DNA of 14,973 bases from Betaproteobacteria bacterium (lineage in GTDB: Bacteria; Pseudomonadota; Gammaproteobacteria; Burkholderiales; SG8-39): contig SHXF01000103.1 in NCBI GenBank assembly GCA_009693435.1, positions 1 through 14,973 of the forward strand, given 5' to 3'. The notes beneath the pieces are model-generated. The model made no database searches, had not been told where the DNA came from, and saw nothing but the letters and a program-made list of their open reading frames with translations. This document shows, in pieces, positions 5,299 to 11,985 of the stretch; within the stretch, counting starts at the first letter, position 1; every line of letters starts with the position of its first letter. A program made the translations under genes and the position numbers.

Positions 5299-6087
5299 AT
5301 GCCCTACGCTCAAAATGGCGATGTCCGCATCTACTACGAGTCCCACGGCGAAGGACCGGCGATCGTGTTCGTCCACGGCGGCAACGGCAACACGCTTTCC
5401 TGGTTCAACCAGGTTCCGTTTTTTGCAAAGCGATTCCGCTGCGTCACGGTCGACCTGCGCGGCTTCAAGCATTCGACGATCCCGATCGAGCTCTACCATC
5501 CGCGACACTACGTGCCGGACATGCTGGCTGTGCTCGATCACGCGGGCATCGCCAAGGCCTCGTTCGTCTGCCAGTTGCTCGGCGCCTGGGCCGGAATGCC
5601 GATGGCGGTCAAACATCCCGATCGCGTCGATTGCCTGGTGATCAACGGCTCGCCCACGCCGGTGAACTCCACGGAGAACCAGATAGTGCTGCAGAATTCC
5701 ATGGCCACCTCGCTGGCAGTGCAGCACGGAGATCTGCCCAATGCACGCTCCACCGGCATGTCGGAGCGCTTCATGCGCGAACAGCCCGAACTCACGTTTC
5801 TCTACGAGGCCATCGGCCGCCTGAACGGCCCGCGGCGCACCAGGACCATGCTGGATGAAGACGTGATGATCCAGCCGCGGGAACTCGCCGGCTACCGGAC
5901 TCCCACCCTGATCATGGGCGGTCGGCACGATCACTTTCTCACCCCGGAGCATCACCTGCATATCGCGAGCCTCGTCCCCGGTGCGACGAGCCACGCCTTC
6001 GAGAACGCGGGACATTCGGCCTACTTCGAGGAACCGCAGGAATTCAACCGCGTGGTGGCGGCGTTCCTCGACAGCCACGCCGCCTGA
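5299..6087 (+). CDS. Alpha/beta hydrolase copy 3, full length, nucleophile Ser replaced by Leu
   Basis: Encodes 262 residues from ATG 5299, with GGAAGGA at 5281-5287 upstream. The frame also extends 5' to 5035, but that part lies over the Bug remnant and is not family-like. The fold is complete: HGGNGN oxyanion loop (26-31), strand-elbow region FVCQLLGAW (89-97), acid Asp211 in GGRHDHF, and His239 in ENAGHS. The elbow, CQSLG in copy 1, is CQLLG here: codon 5575-5577 is TTG instead of TCG, so the nucleophile Ser93 is Leu. By family knowledge this should abolish normal hydrolysis. The gene may be a decaying duplicate, or may have taken a non-catalytic role. It follows the Bug receptor remnant by 5 bp and precedes two toxin-antitoxin pairs on the other strand. 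Confidence 0.9.
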   Translation: MPYAQNGDVRIYYESHGEGPAIVFVHGGNGNTLSWFNQVPFFAKRFRCVTVDLRGFKHSTIPIELYHPRHYVPDMLAVLDHAGIAKASFVCQLLGAWAGMPMAVKHPDRVDCLVINGSPTPVNSTENQIVLQNSMATSLAVQHGDLPNARSTGMSERFMREQPELTFLYEAIGRLNGPRRTRTMLDEDVMIQPRELAGYRTPTLIMGGRHDHFLTPEHHLHIASLVPGATSHAFENAGHSAYFEEPQEFNRVVAAFLDSHAA

Positions 6088-6130
6088 GCGCCGCCCTTCA
6101 ACCGGAATCACAATCCTGCGATACGTCGAG

Positions 6131-6553
6131 TTACAGCGCCCAGGGGTTAAACACCTGAGGATAGGGCGAGAAATCCTGAACATTACGCGTGACCACGGTG
6201 AGTCCGTGGCATTGGGCAGTGGACATGAGCAGGGCGTCCATGACTGGGATCGGGTGTCCCGCCAGTTCGGCTTGCGCGGCGATTTGCGCCCAGACATGGA
6301 GGGCGGCGGCATCGAGTGGCAGGATGCGTCCGGCGAAGCGCTGCCTCACCTTGCCCAGCCAGGCAGTGAGCTTCCGGCTGCGACGTGGGTCGCTGCCGCG
6401 CAGCTTGAGGATGCCTTTTTCGATTTTCCCGAGCGAGATGACGCTGATGAACAGGCTGGATTCGTCCTGTTCGTCCAGCCAGGCGATGACTTTGGGAGCA
6501 GGTTTTTTCCTGGCGTATTCGGAAAGCGCGCAGGTGTCCAGCAGCCAGCTCAT
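6131..6553 (-). CDS. VapC/FitB-like PIN-domain toxin
   Basis: Encodes 140 residues. The PIN pattern is clear: LLDTCALSEY with Asp6, the SVISLGKIEKGI segment (37-48), PIPVMDALLMSTA with Asp106, and VTRNVQDF with Asn124/Asp127. PIN toxins of this type cleave RNA, often tRNA. The second acidic position, normally Glu in TLGE[IL]xKGI, is Lys43 here (codon AAA at 6425-6427 on the minus strand), which may weaken or abolish metal binding unless Glu45 substitutes. The start overlaps the stop of the Phd antitoxin (ATGA, 6550-6553), so the two form one operon. The pair sits right after hydrolase copy 3, in the convergent orientation. Confidence 0.85.
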   Translation of the reverse strand: MSWLLDTCALSEYARKKPAPKVIAWLDEQDESSLFISVISLGKIEKGILKLRGSDPRRSRKLTAWLGKVRQRFAGRILPLDAAALHVWAQIAAQAELAGHPIPVMDALLMSTAQCHGLTVVTRNVQDFSPYPQVFNPWAL

Positions 6554-6801
6554 AGCTCGACATTGCGCCCGATGTCTGGGCTGCGCGGAAAGTCATGGTC
6601 CTCGACTACGAGGCCAGGCCACAGCAGCGCGCTGGAGAGTTTGCCACTGCGGCGGGTGAGCCGCGCGTACTCATCGGCCGAGACGACCACCGCGGCAGGC
6701 TTGCCGTGGACAGTGACCGTTTGTGCTTGGCCACTTGCCGCCCGCCTGATGAGTTGGCTGAAATTACCCTTTGCTTCCTGCAGTTGCCATTCACTGTCCA
6801 T
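6550..6801 (-). CDS. Phd/YefM-family antitoxin
   Basis: Encodes 83 residues, with the hallmark WQLQEAKGNFSQLIRRAASG at residues 4-23 and VTVHGKPAAVVVSADEYARL after it. This is the Phd/YefM DNA-binding domain, followed by a toxin-binding tail. I chose ATG 6801 rather than the in-frame TTG at 6813, because GGAGG lies 5 bases upstream of ATG 6801 and overlaps the TTG codon. It represses its own operon and neutralises the PIN partner, whose start overlaps its stop. A near-palindromic site lies just upstream at 6818-6836. Confidence 0.88.
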   Translation of the reverse strand: MDSEWQLQEAKGNFSQLIRRAASGQAQTVTVHGKPAAVVVSADEYARLTRRSGKLSSALLWPGLVVEDHDFPRSPDIGRNVEL

Positions 6802-6817
6802 CGTCGCCTCCAATTTT

Positions 6818-6836
6818 TCTGGCCAGAATGGTCAGA
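6818..6836. promoter_or_regulatory. Probable operator of the Phd/VapC pair
   Basis: TCTGGCCA-GAA-TGGTCAGA is an inverted repeat with 8-base arms and one mismatch, located 17 bases upstream of the Phd start on the minus strand. Phd-type antitoxins bind such palindromes over their promoter. The binding role is inferred from position and symmetry. Confidence 0.5.
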
Positions 6837-6912
6837 TTTTAGCATCAAGCATGAGGCTTGGAGACGCGTCGCTACTGTGGCTGGTTGTCGATTACGTACG
6901 GGATTCGCATTG

Positions 6913-7407
6913 TCAGCGCTCGCCCAGTTCGGTGAGAATCGCCTCGACGATGTGTGCGGAAAGCCGGAAATCTGTTTGCGCGAGGCGCTCGAATACCGGC
7001 CGCGCGGATTTGATCAGCCGGGCGCGTTTAGCCTCGATGATCACACCCGCTGTCCCTGTAAACGAAATTTTCCGCTGGGCTGCGCCCTTTCGCGCGGCGA
7101 GGTCATCGACAATGATGAGAGCACCTTCCCCGTGATCGAGCGCTGCGCGCAAGATGCTTGCTTCGCCCTCGTCGAGTTCCGGCAGGAGAGGTTCAGTCAG
7201 CTTGCGCCGGAAAAGCCGAATATGCCCTTGACGCATCGCTGCGCGAATCAGGCCTTCGCCCGGGAATCCCAGCCCGGGCATGACCTCATCACGAACGGCC
7301 TGTGTGATCAAGGCGGTCCCATAAAGCTTCGGGAGCGTAGCGAGGCCGCCGACGCTCGCCAGCCCGATCAGCGAACTCGCGTCGACGAATGCCGTCGTTT
7401 CCGCCAC
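6913..7407 (-). CDS. DUF3368-type PIN-domain toxin
   Basis: Encodes 164 residues from GTG 7407. Active-site segments in order: TAFVDASSLIGLA with Asp9, ITQAVRDEV with Glu41, LDEGEASIL (78-86), and ALIIVDDLAARK with Asp101/102. This is a full-length version of the DUF3368 PIN family, unlike the truncated one at 931-1227. It is a presumed RNase toxin. Its start lies 40 bp inside the end of the fused Phd-UPF0175 antitoxin gene, in another frame, so the two are tightly coupled. The ribosome site before the GTG is weak, which fits coupling. Family assignment is good; the RNA target is unknown. Confidence 0.83.
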   Translation of the reverse strand: MAETTAFVDASSLIGLASVGGLATLPKLYGTALITQAVRDEVMPGLGFPGEGLIRAAMRQGHIRLFRRKLTEPLLPELDEGEASILRAALDHGEGALIIVDDLAARKGAAQRKISFTGTAGVIIEAKRARLIKSARPVFERLAQTDFRLSAHIVEAILTELGER

Positions 7408-7733
7408 GCTGCAAGATTCTTAACATCCTCCCGCACGGTTGAGCCATCGCCTTTGACGATCGGTATGCCCTGGCGGGAAACATGTTTCATGAACTCCTCG
7501 AGCGCCACCTCGGCGATCTTTGCCCCCCGGCCGAGCGAGACACTGTCGTTCTTGTACAGCGAAGTGGCAAGCGCAAGCCGCATTCCGGGCTCGCCAAGGA
7601 GACCCTCGTCGTCGAGATGGAAAAGTACCGCTTCCGGCTGATGGCGGTTCATCACCAGAACCGGCGCCTCACGCGCCATGCGCAGGGCGTCGGAGGGATT
7701 GTTCTTGAGTTGGCGGACGTTGACGGATTTCAT
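7368..7733 (-). CDS. Phd-UPF0175 fusion antitoxin
   Basis: Encodes 121 residues that look like two antitoxin types joined. Residues 1-42 (MKSVNVRQLKNNPSDALRMA, then PVLVMNRHQPEAVLFHLDD) are a Phd/YefM DNA-binding half. Residues 48-95 (PGMRLALATSLYKNDSVSLG, then GAKIAEVALEEFMKHVSRQG and IPIV) match the UPF0175 body seen also at 1224-1463. The partner is a DUF3368 PIN protein, the usual partner of UPF0175. This suggests that the UPF0175 half binds the toxin and the Phd half binds DNA. A perfect palindrome lies 6 bases before the ATG. The last 20 residues overlap the toxin start. Confidence 0.78.
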   Translation of the reverse strand: MKSVNVRQLKNNPSDALRMAREAPVLVMNRHQPEAVLFHLDDEGLLGEPGMRLALATSLYKNDSVSLGRGAKIAEVALEEFMKHVSRQGIPIVKGDGSTVREDVKNLAAWRKRRHSSTRVR

Positions 7734-7739
7734 GATGTG

Positions 7740-7754
7740 CCTACAAAATGTAGG
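7740..7754. promoter_or_regulatory. Operator/promoter of the Phd-UPF0175 operon
   Basis: CCTACA-AAA-TGTAGG is a perfect inverted repeat, 6 bases upstream of the antitoxin ATG (7733). A TAAAAT -10-like box (minus strand, 7763-7758) is next to it. A palindrome between the -10 and the start codon is the expected layout for self-repression by a Phd-type protein. Function is inferred. Confidence 0.55.
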
Positions 7755-7884
7755 AACATTTTACGCGAAATCCGGAAGACGACATGAGGATCAATCCACG
7801 TCGCGGCCTGTAGCGGCGCATGAATTTCCCGAACTTTCCCGTATTGGGTATCTCGCGGGCCTCCAATGCGCCGCACATTTACCG

Positions 7885-7925
7885 ATTACGGCGCGCCTAC
7901 AAGCCCTTCAGACTTCGCTGCCGGA
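7885..7925 (+). repeat. 41-bp junction repeat, copy B
   Basis: Matches 2376-2416 at 37 of 41 positions. It ends where hydrolase fragment 4 begins (about 7921). The preceding region, 7764-7884, holds no recognisable gene. Confidence 0.7.
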
Positions 7926-8113
7926 CTCCCACCCTTATCATGGGCGGCCGGCACGATCACTTTCTCACCCCGGAGCATCACCTGCCTATCGCGAGCCTTG
8001 TCCCCGGTGCGAAGAGCCGCACCTTCGAGAACTCGGGACATTCGGCGTATTTCGAAGAATCGCAGGAATTCAACCGTGTGGTGGCGGCATTCCTCGACAG
8101 CCACGGCAGGTGA
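7921..8113 (+). pseudogene. Alpha/beta hydrolase copy 4, 3' fragment
   Basis: About 63 residues, RTPTLIMGGRHDHFLTPEHH onward to VVAAFLDSHGR and TGA (8111-8113), match residues 200-261 of the full hydrolase. The acid segment GGRHDHF and the His of ENSGHS are present, but everything before them, including the nucleophile region, is gone. The frame runs back to ATG 7820 through unrelated sequence (7820-7920), so an accidental 97-residue ORF exists, but it cannot be a hydrolase. The stop lies only 3 bp from the convergent stop of the HpaB-type gene. Confidence 0.88.
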
Positions 8114-8116
8114 TCA

Positions 8117-9598
8117 TCAATCGAACGGCGGCAGGTTGAGCGCCGCATCCACCAGGTCGAGCGCGCGCTTCATGTCGTAGTGGCGGTACATGTTCTGCTT
8201 CACCAGGAACGGAGCGCCGCCGTAGAATTTTTCGTACTGCTGGTGGCGGCCGGCGAATTCGGTGCCGATCAGGTCCCAGGCCATGCGCATCAGCGCCACC
8301 CGCTCGCGGGCGCTGTAGCCGGCCGAGTGGACGTAGCGCTCGATGTCGGCCGCGGTCTCGGGGTTGTCGAAATCCCGCTCCGACGAAGGCTGCATGATCA
8401 GGGCGCCGCCGGCCAGTTCGCGGATGGTGTTGATCATGCGCGGATTCATCTCGGACTGCAGCGCCATCACCGCATACAGCGTGGCGCGCGACGGCCAGAG
8501 CACGCCCTCGGCGTCCACGCTCGCCATGACTTCCTGGGCGCGCAGCATCGACTCCACCGTCTGCACCAGTGCCGCGAGCTCGCCCATCTGCACCATCACG
8601 GCGGGATTGGCCGCATTGCCCGTCATTTCGTTCAAGCGCTGCGCAAGACCTATCATGAAGCGCAGCTTGGTGGCATAGCGCGCTTGCGCCTGGTGGTTGC
8701 CGTAGACATGCGCCGGGGTCTCCCACCACTGGGCGCGGCAGATTTCCAGGTTACGGTAGATGAACACCTGCTCCCAGGGCGCGAAGGCGTTCTCCAGCAC
8801 CACCAGCGAATCGGTTTCATCGAAGCGGCCGGAGAGTGGATAGTCGAAACTCGAATTCGCCTGCGTCGCGAACGAACGGCGTGGATAGAGTTTCACGCCC
8901 GGCGCGTTGACACGCAATGCGACGCTGAAGGCGTGATTCTCGTCGCCGGGGACGAGCGGCGTGATGCAACTTACCTGCACCCAGTCCGAGAGCACCGAGC
9001 CGGTACCCAGCTGCTGCGCGCCGCAGAGCACGATGCCGTCGTCGCGTTCCTTCACCACGCCTGCATAAAGTGTCGGGTCCGATTGCCGGTGGGCGGGTTT
9101 CGAGCGGTCTATCTGCGGCGGCACGATGGCATAGCTGATGTACTGGTGGTTGTCGCGCAGGTACTCGTGGAAGCGCACCACGTTGTCGGCGTAGCGCTGG
9201 CCGCCGCGGGCGAGCACGCTCGGCTTGGCGGCGTAGCCGGTGAAAAATCCCGCGACGTGATCCGGCGTGCGACCCATCAGGCCGAACGTGTGCTCGGCCC
9301 ACAACTCGTAGAAGGCGCGCTTTTTCGCGAGATCATCCGGCGTGCGCGGAATCTGGAAGCAGCGCAGCACCGGGCTGCCCGTTCGTGGCGAAGGAAATGT
9401 CATGCGCTCGCGATTGGCCGGATCGGCGGCGAGGTCGTACAGGCGCGCGACCGAGCGCACTGCCTCGCGGAATGCCGGATGGATGGTCACATCCCGGACC
9501 AGTTCACCGTCCAGATAGACACGGCGCCCATCGGCCTTGATGGAGCGGATGTACGCCTCGCCCGTACGCAGGGCAGCGCCTTCGCTGGATGCTGCCAT
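8117..9598 (-). CDS. HpaB-family FADH2-dependent monooxygenase (4-hydroxyphenylacetate 3-hydroxylase type)
   Basis: Encodes 493 residues, the normal length. ATG 9598 is chosen because AAGGA precedes it; the frame extends to 9700 but without family-like sequence. An HpaB-N domain covers about residues 10-270 (RTGEAYIRSIKADGRRVYLD, DVTIHPAFREA, MGRTPDHVAGFFTGYAA). The FAD/C-terminal domain covers about 275-490 (WEQVFIYRNLEICRAQWW, MALQSEMNPRMI, FYGGAPFLVKQNMYR). Family enzymes use FADH2 from a separate reductase to hydroxylate phenolic rings; no reductase is seen in the window. In the NHAIVNPP segment that holds the catalytic His of E. coli HpaB, this protein has SYAIVPPQ (Tyr156), as I recall some subfamilies do, so the substrate may differ. 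It is divergent from the deaminase gene across a 161-bp gap. Confidence 0.88.
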   Translation of the reverse strand: MAASSEGAALRTGEAYIRSIKADGRRVYLDGELVRDVTIHPAFREAVRSVARLYDLAADPANRERMTFPSPRTGSPVLRCFQIPRTPDDLAKKRAFYELWAEHTFGLMGRTPDHVAGFFTGYAAKPSVLARGGQRYADNVVRFHEYLRDNHQYISYAIVPPQIDRSKPAHRQSDPTLYAGVVKERDDGIVLCGAQQLGTGSVLSDWVQVSCITPLVPGDENHAFSVALRVNAPGVKLYPRRSFATQANSSFDYPLSGRFDETDSLVVLENAFAPWEQVFIYRNLEICRAQWWETPAHVYGNHQAQARYATKLRFMIGLAQRLNEMTGNAANPAVMVQMGELAALVQTVESMLRAQEVMASVDAEGVLWPSRATLYAVMALQSEMNPRMINTIRELAGGALIMQPSSERDFDNPETAADIERYVHSAGYSARERVALMRMAWDLIGTEFAGRHQQYEKFYGGAPFLVKQNMYRHYDMKRALDLVDAALNLPPFD

Positions 9599-9759
9599 GA
9601 GAATCCTTTGCGCGTTCGTCGCGAAACTTGTCCCGCATGCAGCTTGGATTGTAACGAAGTGCGTGCCGCCCGCTTCCACCCGTGGCAATATCGGCAACAC
9701 AGCAAGGCCCCTCCGACAACCGGACCCAGGGACCGAAGATTACTAAGGAGGATCGAACC

Positions 9760-10248
9760 ATGAACGAAGCACTCGACATCGAGCACCTGCGCCACGCCAT
9801 CCGCCTCTCGGAAGAAGCGCGCCGACAGGGCAACCGTCCCTTCGGCGCAGTGCTTGTCTCGGAGGCGGGCGAGGTGCTCGCCGCCACAGCCAACACCAGC
9901 GTCACCAGCGGCGATCTCATCGCGCATGCCGAAATGAATGCGCTGCGCGCCGCATCAGGGCAGTTTGCGCCGGAGGTGCTGGCGCGCGCGACCATGTACG
10001 CGAGCGGCGAACCGTGCCCGATGTGCACCGGAACGCTGATCCGGCTGGCGATCCCGCGCGTCGTGTTCGGCATACGCGAGGCGATCGCGATGCCCTACAT
10101 GGCCGGCCGGATGACCCTCATGGCGCGCCCCACGAACTGCCGCGACTTTTTCCGACTCGCGCCCTCGCCGGTGGAGGTCGTCGGACCGCTGCTCGAAGAC
10201 GAAGCGAAAGTGCCGTTCGAAGCGTTTGCCGCGCGGGGCAGCAGTTGA
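9760..10248 (+). CDS. Nucleoside/guanine deaminase-like zinc enzyme
   Basis: Encodes 162 residues from ATG 9760, with a strong AAGGAGG 8 bases upstream (9745-9751). The frame is open further 5' but the ribosome site decides the start. The cytidine/deoxycytidylate deaminase fold has both zinc motifs: HAEMNAL with His56 and Glu58 (proton shuttle), and GEPCPMCTG with Cys86 and Cys89. PFGAVLVSEAGEVLA (27-41) is the usual first strand pair. Length and motifs resemble guanine deaminases and related small-molecule deaminases more than TadA. The substrate cannot be fixed from sequence. It could act on an aminated ring or purine within a catabolic cluster. It is divergent from the HpaB-type gene. Confidence 0.88.
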   Translation: MNEALDIEHLRHAIRLSEEARRQGNRPFGAVLVSEAGEVLAATANTSVTSGDLIAHAEMNALRAASGQFAPEVLARATMYASGEPCPMCTGTLIRLAIPRVVFGIREAIAMPYMAGRMTLMARPTNCRDFFRLAPSPVEVVGPLLEDEAKVPFEAFAARGSS

Positions 10249-10317
10249 TGCTTGCGCGTTGAGTGGCAGGCAGCGCGGTTACTTCTGCCGGACGCTTCTG
10301 ACTGCCGGGATACGCGA

Positions 10318-11732
10318 ATGCCGGAATCCAAGGCGCAGCAATTCGCCGGAGATTTCTGGGGCGGCCTGGCCGCCATGCTGGTCGCATTGCCATCGGCGAT
10401 TGCGTTTGGCGTCACCATATTTGCGCCGCTGGGGCGAGTTATGCGGCGCAGGGTGCGCTGGCCGGCAATCTCGGCGCCACCACATTGGGCCTGGTGGCAT
10501 CCTATCTCGGCGGTACGAATCGGCTGATCACGGCGCCCTGCGCGCCGGCCGCCGCCGTGTTGTCGACATTTGCCATCCAGCTGGGTTCGCTGATCGCCTG
10601 GATACCGATCGCGGCGCTGGCTGCCATCCTGATCGTGATCGGCGTGCGCATGTTCGACCTGAACAGCCTGCACCTGTTGCGCAATCGCTCGACCATCCTC
10701 GACTTCGTGGTGATCGTGTCGGTGGTTGCGGTTGCCGAAACGGTCAGCCTCATCGCCGCCTCCGGCACCGGCATCGCGCTGGCGGTCCTGCTGTTCATCC
10801 GCGAGCAGATCGGCAGGTCGAACGTGCGCCGCAAAGTCTACGGAAACCAGGTGTTCTCCAAGCAGATCCGGCTCCCGGAAGAGCGCGACATTCTCGGGGA
10901 ACGCGGTGACCAGTCGGTGATTTTCGAACTGCAGGGCAGCCTGTTCTTCGGCACCACCGACCAGATTTTCACCGCGATCGAGCCGGAGCTGAAGATTCGC
11001 AACTACGTCATTCTGGACCTGCGCCGGGTGCAGTCGGTCGACGTGACGGCCGCGCACATGCTGGAACAGGTGGAAGCCATGCTGGAAGAGCGCGGCGCTT
11101 TGCTGCTCTTCTGTCATTTGCCGCGCAACGTGCCGACCGGTCAAAACATGGCCGAGTATTTCGTGCAGATCGGGCTGGCGCGCCCGGAACGGCATGCGCC
11201 GGTATTCGACGAGCTGGACGATGCGCTCGAATGGGTGGAAAACCGGATTCTGGCGGCAGTGCGCAATGCAACCCTATCTGCAGCGCCGCTGGAACTGCGT
11301 GAAATCGATCTTTTCGGCGGGCGCAAGCCTGAAACGCTGGCGGTGCTGGAGGCGGGCATGGAGAAGCGCACGCTGAAGGCCGGAGAGCTGGTCTTCTCGG
11401 TTGGCGATATCGGGGACGAGTTATTCCTGATACGCCGTGGATCGGTGCGCATCATGCTGCCCGTGGGGGGTAACCAGTCTCACCACCTCGCCACGTTCGG
11501 GCGCGGCGACTTCTTCGGCGAAATGGCCTTTCTCGACCGCGACGTCCGCTCGGCCAACGCCGTCACCGAAGTCGACACCGAGCTGTTCGTTCTTTCCCGA
11601 GTCAAGTTCGACGAGGTCACGGCGGGGCATCACCGCATGCTTGCCATCAATCTGTTCGAGGGCCTGGCGCGGGTACTTGCGGCGCGCCTTCGCTACACCA
11701 ACGCGGAACTGCGCACGCTTCAGGCTTCGTAG
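10318..11732 (+). pseudogene. SulP-STAS-cyclic-nucleotide-domain transporter, frameshifted and core-deleted
   Basis: ATG 10318 starts MPESKAQQFAGDFWGGLAAM and the first SulP membrane helix. At the G-run 10431-10434 one base appears to be missing, and the frame shifts from IFAPLG to SYAAQGALAGNLG. The second frame continues to TNRLITAPCAPAAAVLSTFA (ending near 10580), then jumps to LGSLIAWIPIAALAAILIV, the last SulP helices. Roughly 250 residues of membrane core are absent, judged from the usual SulP layout. The remainder is intact: a STAS domain (about 10914-11235; VIFELQGSLFFGTTDQ, VILDLRRVQSVDVTAAHML) and a cyclic-nucleotide-binding domain (about 11352-11685; FFGEMAFLDRDVRSANAV). SulP-STAS-cNMP fusions are known anion transporters. 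This one cannot transport, although the soluble domains might still be made from 10485 onward. Confidence 0.83.
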
Positions 11733-11766
11733 GCAGACAGCCGCTCCATTCGCAAACGGCATGCGC

Positions 11767-11858
11767 GGCGCGGTGAACCCGCGCCCTACGGGGATCGCAA
11801 CAAGTGCAACGTAGGACACAGCGTAGGACACAGCGTAGGGTGCGGCTTCAGCGCGCCG
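11767..11858. repeat. 92-bp intergenic repeat, unit 1
   Basis: Nearly identical to 11884-11975 (offset 117). The unit contains hairpin GGCGCGG-TGAAC-CCGCGCC (11767-11785), two 12-base GTAGGACACAGC repeats (11811-11834), and a second GC-rich inverted repeat near its end. It lies between the convergent SulP relic and the TcuA-like gene. It could serve as a bidirectional terminator or be a REP-like dispersed repeat. Confidence 0.8.
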
Positions 11859-11883
11859 AACGACGGTTCCATCCGGCATCCAC

Positions 11884-11975
11884 GGCGCGGTGAACCCGCG
11901 CCCTACGGGGATCGCAACCAGCGCAACGTAGGACCCTGCGTAGGACACAGCGTAGGGCGCGGCTTCAGCGCGCCG
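11884..11975. repeat. 92-bp intergenic repeat, unit 2
   Basis: Second unit, with the same first hairpin (11884-11902) and a terminal inverted repeat GGCGCG-GCTTCAG-CGCGCC (11956-11974). It ends 11 bp before the stop of the minus-strand flavoprotein gene, so it is placed well to end that transcript. Confidence 0.8.
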
Positions 11976-11985
11976 TACTACGCCC

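Noticed and set aside
5245..6312. Long minus-strand ORF (355 codons) opposite hydrolase copy 3
   Set aside because: It is the antisense shadow of the GC-rich hydrolase gene and shows no protein-family pattern.
5981..7641. Long + strand ORFs across the two PIN toxin-antitoxin operons
   Set aside because: They lie antisense to well-supported TA genes with ATGA or nested overlaps and have low-complexity Ser/Arg-rich translations.
7820..7920. Possible new N-terminus for hydrolase fragment 4 (MNFPNFPVLGISRASNAPHI...)
   Set aside because: Accidental open frame through the 41-bp repeat; no family pattern and no ribosome site.
1..8113. Integron cassette array
   Set aside because: TA pairs and repeats recall one, but genes lie on both strands, no attC core (GTTRRRY/RYYYAAC pairs) was found at the gene ends, and no integrase is present.
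8180..9763. Long + strand ORF opposite the HpaB-type gene
   Set aside because: His/Arg/Ala-rich antisense shadow of a clear monooxygenase gene.
10095..11195. Minus-strand ORF of 366 codons opposite the deaminase and SulP relic
   Set aside because: Shadow ORF rich in His/Asp/Gln; the + strand has recognisable deaminase, SulP and STAS motifs.
11767..11975. CRISPR-like array
   Set aside because: Only two 92-bp units with internal hairpins and no uniform spacers; the pattern fits an intergenic repeat.
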